Shown here: piece by piece, positions 18,362-27,737 of the stretch
How the letters are laid out: every line of letters begins with the position of its first letter
Numbering within the stretch: the first letter of the stretch is position 1
NCBI GenBank assembly: GCA_017405525.1
Contig: JAFRAH010000021.1
Span: forward strand, 32,733 to 96,732
From: Synergistaceae bacterium
GTDB lineage: Bacteria; Synergistota; Synergistia; Synergistales; Aminobacteriaceae
DNA: 64,000 bases
Direction: 5' to 3'
Notes under the pieces: model-generated
Seen by the model: the letters and a program-made list of their open reading frames with translations, nothing else
The model's database searches: none
What the model was told of the DNA's origin: nothing
Translations under genes and position numbers: made by a program

Positions 18362-19305
18362 GATGCGTCCTCTGTCTTGTGTATGTGGTTTCTGATTGCG
18401 TTTATGATTTCTTCCTCGTGATTGGACTCCGACATGTCAAACCATATTGCGGGCTCGAACTTCTTGAACCACGTCTGCTGCCTCCTGCAAAATGCCTTTG
18501 TCCGTGATATTGAGATTTCCAGTGCCTCATCAAGTTTTAGTTTTCCCCTGTGATAGTCTATGAGCTCCTTATAGCCCAAGCCTTTAAGCGGGGTATATCT
18601 GTCGTCAAAGCCGTTCTTCATGAGCCATTCTACTTCTTCGGGAAATCCTGAGTGATATTCCTGCTCTAATCGTATCTCGATGCGCTCGAACAATTCCTGC
18701 CTTGAGCGCGACAACCCTATATATAGAACGTCAAACCCGTAATCCCTCTTTGAGCCTTCACTGTATATCTGTGATGGAGCTTTGCCGGTCAAGTCCCAGA
18801 TTTCGAGGGCACGCGTTACTCTCTGCACGTCGTTCTTGTGGAGCTTTTCCGCCGTTGCCGGGTCAACCTCCGCAAGCCTCATGTGCAGGAGCTCTGCACC
18901 CTGTGAGTTCGCGAGTGCCTCATACTTTCCACGAACGTCATCATCTGAGGGCAGGTCTTCATTCAGTGAGGCGTGAAAGAGTGCGTTGTAGTAGAACGGA
19001 GTACCTCCCACAAAAACCGGGAGCTTCCTGCGGGCATAAATACGTGATGCGGCCTTTGAGGCTCTTTCTGCGAAGTCTGAGACGGTAAATTTTTCGTCAG
19101 GGTCTGAAATGTCTATCATGTGGTGGGGAATTTCCCGGCGGAGTGATTGTGTTACCTTGTCTGTACCCACGTCCATATAGCGATAGACTTGGCGCGAGTC
19201 TACTGAGATTATTTCAGCGTTCAATTTTTCTGCTACGGACAAGCTGAGTGCCGTTTTCCCTACGGCTGTAGCTCCGATCAAAGCAACCACTGGCTGCCGG
19301 TTCAT
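18358..19305 (-). CDS. miaA: tRNA dimethylallyltransferase
   Basis: 315 residues with P-loop GATAVGKT (11-18), DSRQVYRYMDVGTDK (36-50) and the HMIDISDPDEKFTVSDFA segment. It transfers the dimethylallyl group to A37 of tRNAs reading UNN codons. It is first in the miaA-ispH-rpsA operon; a minus-strand TATAAT lies at 19364-19369. Confidence 0.97.
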   Translation of the reverse strand: MNRQPVVALIGATAVGKTALSLSVAEKLNAEIISVDSRQVYRYMDVGTDKVTQSLRREIPHHMIDISDPDEKFTVSDFAERASKAASRIYARRKLPVFVGGTPFYYNALFHASLNEDLPSDDDVRGKYEALANSQGAELLHMRLAEVDPATAEKLHKNDVQRVTRALEIWDLTGKAPSQIYSEGSKRDYGFDVLYIGLSRSRQELFERIEIRLEQEYHSGFPEEVEWLMKNGFDDRYTPLKGLGYKELIDYHRGKLKLDEALEISISRTKAFCRRQQTWFKKFEPAIWFDMSESNHEEEIINAIRNHIHKTEDAS

Positions 19306-19363
19306 GAAAATCTTTAAGACCTCGTTCGTTAATCAAAGCGTAAAATAAAAATAAAGTGTGAGA

Positions 19364-19399
19364 ATTATAGCATAAACTTTAACTTTGCAAGCGTATAAT
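19364..19399. promoter_or_regulatory. Divergent promoter region between miaA and the rhodanese gene
   Basis: TATAAT occurs on the minus strand at 19364-19369 (towards miaA, with TTGCAA about 15 bp upstream) and on the plus strand at 19394-19399 (towards the rhodanese gene). The stretch is very A/T-rich. Confidence 0.5.
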
Positions 19400-19446
19400 G
19401 TGAACAACAGTTCCCCAAAAACACAGAAAGGTTTTGTGATGCATCC

Positions 19447-19965
19447 ATGAAAAAAATTCCTCCCCTTGAGGTTGCCGCCCCTGTAATGTTCGCATTCATA
19501 TTCATCGTTACGCTGATATTCTCACGGCTTGAGCCACACGTTGAGGAAGTTGATGCGCAATATGTCAGTGAACGCAAAGGAATGCCGGGGTATGTCCTTG
19601 TTGACGCGCGCCCAGAAGACCAGTATCTTGGGAAGTCCCCGCGTCATGGAGTACCTGGCGGGCATATTCCCGGAGCATTGAGCTTTCCGTTCGAGGACTT
19701 GAAGATACCTGCGGCGTCGGCGGCTCTCTCGAAGGCAGGAATAACAAAGGACAAGACCGTCATTGTGTACTGTAACACCGGGGTGCTTTCTGGGAGGTTT
19801 GCTGACCAGCTTGTGAGGAGGTTCAACTTTTCGGCCTCAAGGATCAAGAACTATAGGGGCAGTACTGTTGACTGGGTCAGGAATCCGCGGAACATACTCC
19901 TTCCGCCCGGACATGAGACAGGATTTATTGAGGACGTTCATTCGCAGAGGTTCAGGGGGAAATAG
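19447..19965 (+). CDS. Membrane-anchored rhodanese-like protein
   Basis: 172 residues: an N-terminal hydrophobic segment (residues 9-26) that is a signal anchor, then one rhodanese domain with LVDARPEDQY, GHIPGALSFP and the active-site loop YCNTGVLSG with Cys109. The domain should face the periplasm and could carry sulfur or thiol groups. GAAAGG lies somewhat far upstream. It is divergent from miaA and convergent with the SDR gene; no partner is evident. Confidence 0.88.
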   Translation: MKKIPPLEVAAPVMFAFIFIVTLIFSRLEPHVEEVDAQYVSERKGMPGYVLVDARPEDQYLGKSPRHGVPGGHIPGALSFPFEDLKIPAASAALSKAGITKDKTVIVYCNTGVLSGRFADQLVRRFNFSASRIKNYRGSTVDWVRNPRNILLPPGHETGFIEDVHSQRFRGK

Positions 19966-19970
19966 CCTAC

Positions 19971-21026
19971 TCATCCCCTGCCTGAGAGAATATCCATCGT
20001 CCTAGTTACTCCCTCACTGATGCTATAGCGTGCACGCCACCCTAGAGACTTAAGCCTTGACGCGTCCATTACCGCCCTCATGGCCGCACTGTAGCCCCTT
20101 CGCTCGTTCTCGTCAGGGAGCTCAAAGACCACCTCACAGCCTGAATACCCCGCAACAATCCCCGCAAGCTCCTTAAGGGTTATGTCGGATTGAGCATCGG
20201 CTATGTTGTAGGGCTTCCCACTTTCAGCCCTGAGCAATAACGTGAGAAGTGCAGAGACAGCATCAGCCACATAGATATACGAGAATAACTGCCTGCCCTC
20301 GCTCTTGAGGATTATGTTTTCACCGGCAAGCCCCTTCCTGATGAACTGTGATAATGCCTTCGAGTCGTCCATCCTCATAGTAGGGCCATAAGTTCTCGGC
20401 AGTCTTGGGATTACGCAGTCAACTCCGTACTGCTGACGGTATGACTGGCAGAGCGTCTCACCGCATCGTTTGGCCTCCGGGTAACCTGCCCTTGCCGTCG
20501 AGATGTCTATATCCCCGCAATATTCCTCGCTGAAGCGGTTGGTGTCTCCCCTGTTCCTGCCGTAGACCTCAACGGATGACGCAAACATGAAGCGTTCAGT
20601 GCCGTGATGCCTCGCGAAGTCTAGGAGGTTGTTCAGGCCGATGATGTTGGCGGTGATTGTCCCCACAGGGTCGGACGAATACGCAAGGGGATGTGTCGCG
20701 CTGGCAAGGTGGAAGACAAACTCAAACCTTCCGGGAAAATCCCCTAATGCCTCGTTGATGTCATGCTCAAAGAATGAGAACCCCTCATCACCGAGATAAC
20801 TCCCGAACCTTTCACGGGCTGCCCCGGTTTTACGGCCTAGTGCGAAAATCTTGATGTCTTGACCGTACTCCTTGCGTCTGAAAATCAGAACGTCAACAAG
20901 AAAGCTACCGATTAGCCCAGTTGCTCCTGAGATGAGGAAGGTCTTTCCCGTCAGCTTGTCCCATTCGAGATTAAGCCCGGCTGTTTGTTCAACGTCCTCA
21001 ATATAGAGCGGGCTGTCAAATACCAT
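19971..21026 (-). CDS. NAD-dependent epimerase/dehydratase (extended SDR)
   Basis: 351 residues with the Rossmann motif GATGLIG (34-40) and catalytic Y182-x3-K186 (GYPEAKRCGE), preceded by SSVEVYG. Family members modify nucleotide sugars (4,6-dehydratase, 4-epimerase, decarboxylase). It overlaps the cytidylyltransferase gene by 11 bp, so the two are coupled, and together they may make a CDP-activated sugar or polyol for a surface polymer. The exact substrate is not visible. Confidence 0.88.
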   Translation of the reverse strand: MVFDSPLYIEDVEQTAGLNLEWDKLTGKTFLISGATGLIGSFLVDVLIFRRKEYGQDIKIFALGRKTGAARERFGSYLGDEGFSFFEHDINEALGDFPGRFEFVFHLASATHPLAYSSDPVGTITANIIGLNNLLDFARHHGTERFMFASSVEVYGRNRGDTNRFSEEYCGDIDISTARAGYPEAKRCGETLCQSYRQQYGVDCVIPRLPRTYGPTMRMDDSKALSQFIRKGLAGENIILKSEGRQLFSYIYVADAVSALLTLLLRAESGKPYNIADAQSDITLKELAGIVAGYSGCEVVFELPDENERRGYSAAMRAVMDASRLKSLGWRARYSISEGVTRTMDILSGRG

Positions 21027-21738
21027 AGAGATTGCCGCCTTCCCTCCTTACGAACGACTTGAAGAGCTCCAGGTCATCCGGGGTAGTGAGCTTTATGTTT
21101 TTGTCCGAGCCCGCCGCAAAATACAACCTCACTCCGAGATCCGCCATCATCGTATTAGCGTATGATGACCCGTGAATGCCTATGCCCCGGTCAAATGCCT
21201 CATGGTACTTCTCAGAGAGAAGAGAGAACTTGTAGACTTGGGGGGTAGATACTCTCCTTAGTGTCTCGCGGGGAATGTAGCGGGTTGTCGATATGTCGTC
21301 GTCAATGATGAATATCTGCTCGTTGTATGGGAGTGAGGTTACTGCGTTGCCGTACTGCCTGCACTTCACGATAACGTCAGACAATACAGCGTCATCAACA
21401 AGCGGGCGTATACCGTCATGAATTATGATGATGTCGTCGGGTTCACACTTTCCTTCAAGGTTGAAGACACCGTTACGGATTGATTCCTGAGCTGATGAGC
21501 CGCCGGACACTACCCATTTGAGCTTAGTGATGCCGAACTGCTTTGCGTATGCCCTGAGAATGTCATGCCATCCGTCGAGGCAGACTACTTCTATTGCGTC
21601 TATGTCTGGGTGTTTCTGGAATGCCGCAAGTGTATAGATGATTATGGGCTTGTCGTTTACGTTCACGAACTGCTTGGGAATGTCGTAATGCATTCTTGAC
21701 CCGACACCGCCAGCAATAATTATAGCCGTGTTTGACAT
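21016..21738 (-). CDS. IspD/TarI-family cytidylyltransferase
   Basis: 240 residues from the ATG at 21738, which has GGAGG at good spacing; the open frame to 21900 runs into the divergent gene and is not part of it. Motifs: IIAGGVGSRMHYDIPKQF (7-24), the HDGIRPLV segment, and LTTPDDLELF at the end. IspD makes CDP-methylerythritol and TarI makes CDP-ribitol. Coupling to an SDR, as in tarI-tarJ loci, favours a surface-polymer role over IspD, but the window shows no other copy for comparison. Confidence 0.85.
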   Translation of the reverse strand: MSNTAIIIAGGVGSRMHYDIPKQFVNVNDKPIIIYTLAAFQKHPDIDAIEVVCLDGWHDILRAYAKQFGITKLKWVVSGGSSAQESIRNGVFNLEGKCEPDDIIIIHDGIRPLVDDAVLSDVIVKCRQYGNAVTSLPYNEQIFIIDDDISTTRYIPRETLRRVSTPQVYKFSLLSEKYHEAFDRGIGIHGSSYANTMMADLGVRLYFAAGSDKNIKLTTPDDLELFKSFVRREGGNLYGI

Positions 21739-21790
21739 TTTGGCCTCCGTGTAAATTTCTTGATGGTGATATAAAATTCTAGCACAGGAG

Positions 21791-22939
21791 ATGATGAACA
21801 AGTTGACACTACCAATCTTAGACCTTAAGCGTTCATTCAGTGAGATAAAGCCGGAGGTCTTCGCGGCACTTGAGAGGATATTTGACGAACAGAGCTTCAT
21901 TCTCGGCCATGAGGTAAGGAACTTTGAGGCTCATTGCGAGGAATATCTTGAGCTTCCTGAAGGCTCATGTGTAGGCTGTGCTTCCGGGACTGACGCACTT
22001 CTTCTTGCGCTGATGTCCTGCGGCATTAAGCCCGGCGATGAGGTCATCACTACACCGTTCACGTTCTTTGCGACTTCCGGGACGATTGCACGGCTCGGAG
22101 CTGTCCCGGTTTTTGCGGACGTTGACCCCGTAACCTACAACATAGACATTCAGCAGGCCATGACGAAAATCACGGACAAGACCAAAGCGTTCTTACCTGT
22201 TCATCTTTTCGGGCAGATGTGCGGGCTTGAGGACGTAATCCCTGAGCTTCACCGCCGTGGAATTTCCGTAATCGAGGACGCGGCTCAGGCATTCGGTGCC
22301 TCACGCATAAAGGACGGAAAAATCACCCGTGCCGGGACTGTGGGGGATGTAGGGTGCTACTCGTTCTTCCCGACCAAGAACTTGGGGGGCTGTGGTGATG
22401 GCGGTATGGTCGCAACGTCAGACCCTGAACGTTCGGAGAGGCTCAGGAGGTTACGAGTTCACGGCTCAGGGACAACGTACTATCACGAGGAGGTAGGCAT
22501 AAACTCACGGCTTGATGCCCTGCAGGCGGCAGTACTCGACATAAAGCTGCGTCATCTTGAGGCATGGAACGAGGAACGGCGGAAGGTTGCGGAGTACTAC
22601 AGGCTGCTCTTCAAGACGAATGACCTTCAGGAGTTCATCACTGCACCTGTTGAGGTTGAGGGGAACTATCACATCTGGCATCAGTACGTTGTGCGCGTGA
22701 AGTCCGGGCGTGATGAGCTGATGGAGTGGCTCAACAGCCGGGGCTTTGCCGTGAGGGTGTATTATCCCCTTCCGTTGCACCTTCAGCCGTGCTTTGGGTA
22801 CTTAGGCTATGAGGCCGGGGATTTCCCGGTGAGTGAGAGGTTATCCCGTGAAGTTCTTGCTCTGCCGGTTTTTCCGGGACTTAAGCCCGAAGAGCAGGAG
22901 GAGCTTGTTCGTAGCATGGCCGAATTTTTCCGGGCATAA
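21791..22939 (+). CDS. DegT/DnrJ/EryC1-family sugar aminotransferase
   Basis: 382 residues. PLP-binding motifs: ASGTDAL (64-70), the Asp in IEDAAQAFGA (D163), and the Schiff-base Lys in SFFPTKNLGG (K196). Such enzymes aminate keto-sugars bound to nucleotides for glycans. The AGGAG directly abuts the first ATG; initiation at the second ATG or at TTG 21803 would give a better spacing, so the first residues are uncertain. Divergent from the cytidylyltransferase/SDR pair, with which it may share a pathway. Confidence 0.92.
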   Translation: MMNKLTLPILDLKRSFSEIKPEVFAALERIFDEQSFILGHEVRNFEAHCEEYLELPEGSCVGCASGTDALLLALMSCGIKPGDEVITTPFTFFATSGTIARLGAVPVFADVDPVTYNIDIQQAMTKITDKTKAFLPVHLFGQMCGLEDVIPELHRRGISVIEDAAQAFGASRIKDGKITRAGTVGDVGCYSFFPTKNLGGCGDGGMVATSDPERSERLRRLRVHGSGTTYYHEEVGINSRLDALQAAVLDIKLRHLEAWNEERRKVAEYYRLLFKTNDLQEFITAPVEVEGNYHIWHQYVVRVKSGRDELMEWLNSRGFAVRVYYPLPLHLQPCFGYLGYEAGDFPVSERLSREVLALPVFPGLKPEEQEELVRSMAEFFRA

Positions 22940-22951
22940 GGTTAAGAGCCG

Positions 22952-22966
22952 TTGTCTCAGAGACAA
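22952..22966. promoter_or_regulatory. Perfect palindrome upstream of the liv operon (candidate operator)
   Basis: TTGTCTC-A-GAGACAA, a 15-bp perfect inverted repeat. It ends 17 bp before the -10 box at 22984, so it covers the -35 position. There is no U-run after it, which argues against a terminator for the DegT gene. Confidence 0.45.
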
Positions 22967-22980
22967 GCAATAAAAGCACG

Positions 22981-22989
22981 TGATATAAT
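22981..22989 (+). promoter_or_regulatory. Extended -10 promoter of the liv operon
   Basis: TGATATAAT, a TGn plus perfect TATAAT, 41 bp before the substrate-binding protein start. Confidence 0.65.
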
Positions 22990-23030
22990 TTCCGAACATT
23001 TCAGAATAATTGAAGGAGTTGTTTTTTATC

Positions 23031-24161
23031 ATGCGCAAGTTTCTAGTGGCATTAGTGCTTGTGTTGATGCTTTGTGTTTGCGCGTCGGCTGATGACGGCG
23101 TAATCAAGGTAGGCATCTTCAACTGCCTCACAGGTCAGAACGCATTCGGAGGACAGCTTGAGCTTGAGGGCACGCAGTTAGCTCACTCACTGTTCCCTGA
23201 GATACTCGGCAGGAAGGTCGAGCTCGTCATAGTGGACAACAAGTCGGACAAGGTCGAGGCCGCAAACGCAGTAACCCGTCTCATCGAGAACGACAAGGTG
23301 AACGCGATAATCGGCACATACGGCTCATCATTGGCCATGGCAGGCGGAGAAGTTGCAGAGAAGGCAGGTATCCCCGTAATCGGAACGTCATGCACCAACC
23401 CCCTCGTAACTCTCGACAAGAAGTTCTACTTCCGCGTGTGCTTCATTGACCCGTTCCAGGGAGCAGGAGCAGCTACATATGCCTTCCGCAATCTTGGACT
23501 CAAGAAGGCAGCTACCCTCGTTGACATGTCGAATGATTACAGCGTTGGCTTGGGAAAATTCTTCCGCGACAGCTTCAAGAAGATGGGCGGGGAAATCGTA
23601 GCCTCATTGTTCTACCAGTCAGGCGACACAGATTTTACGGCACAGCTCACGGCACTGATTGACGCTCAGCCTGATATAGTGTTCCTCCCGGCATATTTTG
23701 CTGAGGGTGCAATAGTCCTCAAGCAGGCTAAAGAGCTCGGAGCGGCGTTCAGGTTTATCGGTGCTGACGCTATGGACAACCCCGAAATAGTTACTCTCGG
23801 CGGCGATGCTGTGGAGGGCTTCATGCATACTACATTCGCATATGACCCCTCAATGCCGGAGATGAACGAGGTAGCTAAGGCTTTCACCGCTGCGTGGAAC
23901 GAGGTTCACCCCGACAAAGCCCCGAACGTAAACTGCGCACTGGGCTATGACTGCTACATCATGCTCAAGGACGCGATCGAGAGGGCAGGAAGTGCAGACC
24001 CGGCGAAAATCCGTGATGCACTGGAGGCAACGAGAGATCTTCCGACGGTTACGGGAATGACTACGATTAACGCCACTCATGACGCAGAAAAGGACATGGG
24101 AATTGTCGAGATACGCGGAGGGAAGAAGACCTTTGTCGGTATCGTAGTGCCTGAAGTCTAA
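23031..24161 (+). CDS. livK: Branched-chain amino-acid ABC transporter, substrate-binding protein
   Basis: 376 residues from the ATG at 23031 behind GAAGGAG. Signal peptide: MRKF, a hydrophobic run and cleavage near CASA/DD. The mature protein is the type I periplasmic-binding fold of the LivJ/LivK family (IKVGIFNCLTGQNAFGG, VNAIIGTYGSSLAMAGGEVA, PVIGTSCTNPLVT). It captures leucine, isoleucine, valine or related ligands in the periplasm. An internal terminator before the permease would give it more mRNA than the membrane parts. Confidence 0.95.
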   Translation: MRKFLVALVLVLMLCVCASADDGVIKVGIFNCLTGQNAFGGQLELEGTQLAHSLFPEILGRKVELVIVDNKSDKVEAANAVTRLIENDKVNAIIGTYGSSLAMAGGEVAEKAGIPVIGTSCTNPLVTLDKKFYFRVCFIDPFQGAGAATYAFRNLGLKKAATLVDMSNDYSVGLGKFFRDSFKKMGGEIVASLFYQSGDTDFTAQLTALIDAQPDIVFLPAYFAEGAIVLKQAKELGAAFRFIGADAMDNPEIVTLGGDAVEGFMHTTFAYDPSMPEMNEVAKAFTAAWNEVHPDKAPNVNCALGYDCYIMLKDAIERAGSADPAKIRDALEATRDLPTVTGMTTINATHDAEKDMGIVEIRGGKKTFVGIVVPEV

Positions 24162-24203
24162 GCCCCAACCTTCAATCATAATTCAGTCATAACGTGAAAC
24201 TTT

Positions 24204-24237
24204 AAGGGGAGGGTGAATTAGTGCCCTTCCTTTTTTT
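24204..24237 (+). terminator. Intra-operon terminator between livK and livH
   Basis: AAGGGGAGGG pairs with CCCTTCCTT (G-U pairs allowed) around a ~9-nt loop, followed by seven T. It probably lets only part of the transcripts continue into the permease genes. Confidence 0.75.
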
Positions 24238-24264
24238 GTACACAGTGAAAGGTAATGATAGACA

Positions 24265-25161
24265 TTGAACCTAAACATTTTCATTCAGCACTTCATTAAT
24301 GCCTTAAGCCTGGGCTCACTCTATGGCCTCGTTGCTGTTGGTTATACGATGGTCTACGGAATATTGAGGCTGATTAACTTTGCTCACGGCGACATCTTCA
24401 TGTTAGGCGCGTATTTCGTCTACTTCGCTACAATCGTCTACAAGCTCCCCTGGGCTGTCGGTGTAGTCCTCGCGGTAATAGGCACGACAATTTGCGGCCT
24501 CCTAGTTGACCGTATAGCCTACAAGCCCCTGCGTGAGGCTCCCCGGATCTCAGCACTAATCAGCGCAATCGGTGTGTCATTCTTCATCGAGAACTTCGCC
24601 GTCGTCGTCTTCACCGGGATGCCCCGCCCTGTGGTTCAGCCCCCAATACTCATGAAGCCCATTGAGCTCTCAGGAGGAGTGAGGCTCATTCCCCTCGGTA
24701 TTCTTGTGCCTGTCGTGGCGTTCGTTCTTGTGGGAGCGTTGCTGTGGCTGCTCTACTGCACCAAGCCCGGACTTGCTATGCGTGCGATCTCGTTCGACAT
24801 TGAGACCACCCGAATGATGGGAGTATCGGTGAACGGGATTATTGCTCTTGCGTTCGGACTGGGCTCGGCACTCGCGGCGGTCGCGGGCATAATGTGGGCA
24901 CTGCGCTATCCTCGTGTTGAGCCGTTCATGGGAATGACACCGGGAATCAAGGCGTTCATTGCGGCGGTCTTCGGGGGGATTGGCTCAGTTCCGGGGGCAA
25001 TGATTGGCGGGCTTATTCTGGGGTTCGTGGAGATTATGTCGGTGGCGTTCTTCCCGACACTCTCAGGCTATAAGGATGCTTTTGCGTTCCTGTTGCTCAT
25101 CATGATACTTCTCTTCAGGCCGACGGGACTATTAGGCGAGAAACTGGAGGACAAAATATAA
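24265..25161 (+). CDS. livH: Branched-chain amino-acid ABC transporter permease
   Basis: 298 residues of the LivH family with about eight membrane helices and the family motif GYTMVYGILRLINFAHGD near the N-terminus, ending FRPTGLLGEKLEDKI. The start is a TTG at 24265; AAAGGT precedes it and no in-frame ATG fits the conserved N-terminus. Its stop overlaps the start of the next gene (TAATG). Confidence 0.94.
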   Translation: MNLNIFIQHFINALSLGSLYGLVAVGYTMVYGILRLINFAHGDIFMLGAYFVYFATIVYKLPWAVGVVLAVIGTTICGLLVDRIAYKPLREAPRISALISAIGVSFFIENFAVVVFTGMPRPVVQPPILMKPIELSGGVRLIPLGILVPVVAFVLVGALLWLLYCTKPGLAMRAISFDIETTRMMGVSVNGIIALAFGLGSALAAVAGIMWALRYPRVEPFMGMTPGIKAFIAAVFGGIGSVPGAMIGGLILGFVEIMSVAFFPTLSGYKDAFAFLLLIMILLFRPTGLLGEKLEDKI

Positions 25162-26987
25162 TGAAGAGGACAAGAAACTTATTGCTCACCGTTATAGCTG
25201 TGGTACTCTTTGCGTTCTTTCTCGACAAAGCCCCCGAACTCCTCAATGGTTACTGGCAGAGGATACTAAACCTGATAGCCATCAACGCAATCTTAGCCCT
25301 GAGCCTCAACCTGATTTACGGCATCACCGGAATGTTCTCACTGGGTCATGCGGGCTTCATGGCAATCGGCGCATATGTCTCGGCACTCCTCGTATTGTCC
25401 CCCGCGCAGAAAAATGCAATGTGGATACTTGAGGACATTTATCCCTGGCTCCTGAACGTAAACGCTCCCTTCATTGCGTCAATCATAATTGCTGGGATTG
25501 TTGCGGCATTCTTCGGGTTACTCGTTGCGCTCCCGGTATTGAGGCTTGGCGGCGACTACCTCGGAATAGCTACGTTAGGTTTCGCGGAGATTATACGCAT
25601 CCTCATCACGAACACTGCGAGGCTCACGAACGGCTCACTGGGACTGAAGGGTATACCTGCCTACACTACCCTGTTCATGAGCTGGGGATGCCTTGGGGTT
25701 GTGCTCCTGTGCATGGTCTGCATGTTACGGAGCAACTTCGGCGGGGTCTTGAGGGCTGTACGTGATGACGAGGTCGCGGCCAGGATGATGGGCATTAACA
25801 CCTTCAGGATCAAGGTTATCGCGTTCACATTGGGCTGCTTCGGCGGAGGATTGGGCGGCGCATTGATGGGCAACCTGATTACTACCATTGACCCGCGTAT
25901 GTTCATGATCACTCAGACCTACAACATCTTGATGATTATCGTTGTCGGTGGGTTAGGCTCTGTTACGGGCTCAATCATCGGCTCGGCACTCGTTACTACT
26001 ATGCTTGAGTGGCTGCGTTTTGTCGAGAACCCAATAACGATAGGGAGCATAAACATTCCGGGCATTCCTGGTATGAGGATGGTGATATTCTCGCTCCTGC
26101 TCATCATCGTAATAATCTTCAGGCGTGAGGGCATTATGGGAATGCGTGAGTTCACGTGGGATATATTCTTCCCCAAGCCCAAGCCCAAGACTAAACCCGG
26201 CCATGAAGACACTGACACAGTCCTTGAAGTCCGGGACGTTGTGCTGAAGTTCGGGGGGCTCTCGGCAATCGAGAACTTGAGCTTTGACATAAAGCACGGC
26301 CAGATCATGGGGTTAATCGGCCCCAACGGTGCAGGGAAAACATCAGCCTTCAACGTAATCAGCGGGTTCTACAAGCCCACATCAGGCACAATAAAGTTCA
26401 TGGGAAAGTCAATCGGAGGACTGAGCCCGGATAAAGTCTGCCGCGAGGGAATGAGCAGGACGTTCCAGAACATCAGGCTGTTCGGCCATGAGACGGTACT
26501 ACAGAACGTAATGACAGGCTCAAGGATTCGTCAGAGCTATTCATGGTGGATGACACTTGCGCCGTTCGTCTTCTCTGACGTAATACGTGAAGATGCCGCA
26601 GTGAAAGCAAGAGCCCTTGACCTTCTTGCACAGCTGGGACTTGAGGAGTTCGCCGACGAGAAAGCATCATCACTCCCATATGGAGCACAAAGACGGCTTG
26701 AGATTGCGAGGGCACTTGCCACACGTCCGAAGTTCCTGTTGCTCGATGAGCCCGCCGCAGGAATGAACCCGCAGGAGAGTGAGGAGCTCCTGAAGTTCAT
26801 CAGAAGGTTACGTGATGAGTTCGACCTGACTATACTTCTGATTGAGCACGACATGAAGGTAGTTATGAACGTATGCGACTATATACACGTTCTGGATCAG
26901 GGAGTCCACATTGCGCAGGGAACACCCGAAGAGATAAAGGCCAATCCGCGCGTAATCGAGGCATACTTAGGGAAGGGGGCGGCGTAA
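25161..26987 (+). CDS. livMG: LivM-LivG fusion: permease plus ATPase
   Basis: 608 residues. Residues 1-~330 are the LivM permease with ~9-10 helices and the LNLIYGITGMFSLGHAGF motif. A proline/lysine linker (KPKPKTKPG) leads into a complete LivG ATPase: Walker A GPNGAGKT (387-394), signature LPYGAQRRLE, Walker B LLLDEPAAGM and an H-loop IEHDM. The usual two genes are joined in one frame with no internal start that looks used. Fused forms of this pair are known in other bacteria. With LivH, LivF and the binding protein it completes the transporter. Confidence 0.95.
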   Translation: MKRTRNLLLTVIAVVLFAFFLDKAPELLNGYWQRILNLIAINAILALSLNLIYGITGMFSLGHAGFMAIGAYVSALLVLSPAQKNAMWILEDIYPWLLNVNAPFIASIIIAGIVAAFFGLLVALPVLRLGGDYLGIATLGFAEIIRILITNTARLTNGSLGLKGIPAYTTLFMSWGCLGVVLLCMVCMLRSNFGGVLRAVRDDEVAARMMGINTFRIKVIAFTLGCFGGGLGGALMGNLITTIDPRMFMITQTYNILMIIVVGGLGSVTGSIIGSALVTTMLEWLRFVENPITIGSINIPGIPGMRMVIFSLLLIIVIIFRREGIMGMREFTWDIFFPKPKPKTKPGHEDTDTVLEVRDVVLKFGGLSAIENLSFDIKHGQIMGLIGPNGAGKTSAFNVISGFYKPTSGTIKFMGKSIGGLSPDKVCREGMSRTFQNIRLFGHETVLQNVMTGSRIRQSYSWWMTLAPFVFSDVIREDAAVKARALDLLAQLGLEEFADEKASSLPYGAQRRLEIARALATRPKFLLLDEPAAGMNPQESEELLKFIRRLRDEFDLTILLIEHDMKVVMNVCDYIHVLDQGVHIAQGTPEEIKANPRVIEAYLGKGAA

Positions 26988-27719
26988 ATGGAGGCCATGC
27001 TGAAAATCGAGAGGCTCAATGTCAGCTACGGGGCAATTCATGCAGTCCGTGATGTCTCGTTGACCATAAACAGGGGCGAGATAGTTACCCTCATAGGCGC
27101 GAACGGTGCAGGGAAATCCAGCGTAATCCGGGCAATAATGGGTCTCGTGAAGTCGCGTTCCGACGAGATGACCTACATATCACCCCGCGACAACAAGCCC
27201 GTGAACATTCAGGGAAGACCCGCAGAAGCTCACGTGAAGCTGGGTATCTCACTCAGTCCCGAAGGAAGAAGGATACTCCCTCAATTGACGGTCGAGGAGA
27301 ATTTAGCCCTCGGTGCATATATCCGCGATGACGTGAAGGGGATTGCTGACGACATGGAGTACGTCTACTCACTCTTCCCCCGCCTCAAGGAACGACACAG
27401 GCAGAAGGGCGGGACATTGTCCGGTGGTGAACAGCAGATGCTTGCGGTTGGCCGGGCACTGATGAGCAGGCCGGACTTGCTGATGCTTGACGAGCCTAGC
27501 TTGGGACTTGCACCGGTTCTCGTTGATGAGGTCTTCGCGATTATCCGGGAGATCAACGCTCAGGGAAGGACGATATTGCTCGTTGAACAGAATGCATTTG
27601 CGGCACTCAAGGCGGCTCACCGGGCATATGTCCTTGAGGTTGGTGCTATTGGTCTTTCGGGAACAGGGGCGGAACTGCTGAACAACCCCAAAGTCAGGGC
27701 GGCATATTTGGGAGGCTAG
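26988..27719 (+). CDS. livF: Branched-chain amino-acid ABC transporter ATPase
   Basis: 243 residues, LivF type. Walker A GANGAGKS (37-44), signature LSGGEQQ, Walker B LLMLDEPSLGL, H-loop LLVEQN. The ATG follows the livMG stop directly; a second in-frame ATG lies at 26997. It pairs with the LivG half of the fused protein to power import. Confidence 0.95.
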   Translation: MEAMLKIERLNVSYGAIHAVRDVSLTINRGEIVTLIGANGAGKSSVIRAIMGLVKSRSDEMTYISPRDNKPVNIQGRPAEAHVKLGISLSPEGRRILPQLTVEENLALGAYIRDDVKGIADDMEYVYSLFPRLKERHRQKGGTLSGGEQQMLAVGRALMSRPDLLMLDEPSLGLAPVLVDEVFAIIREINAQGRTILLVEQNAFAALKAAHRAYVLEVGAIGLSGTGAELLNNPKVRAAYLGG

Positions 27720-27737
27720 AAGGCAGGCAGAAATTTT

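Noticed and set aside
19953..19980. CAGGGG/CCCCTG hairpin between the rhodanese and SDR genes
   Set aside because: It has a 16-nt loop and no T-run on either side, so it is not called as a terminator.
21739..21900. 54-codon N-terminal extension of the cytidylyltransferase
   Set aside because: It overlaps the divergent DegT gene, and GGAGG marks the ATG at 21738, where the conserved IspD N-terminus begins.
22952..22966. Terminator of the DegT gene
   Set aside because: The palindrome has a 1-nt loop and no T-run after it.
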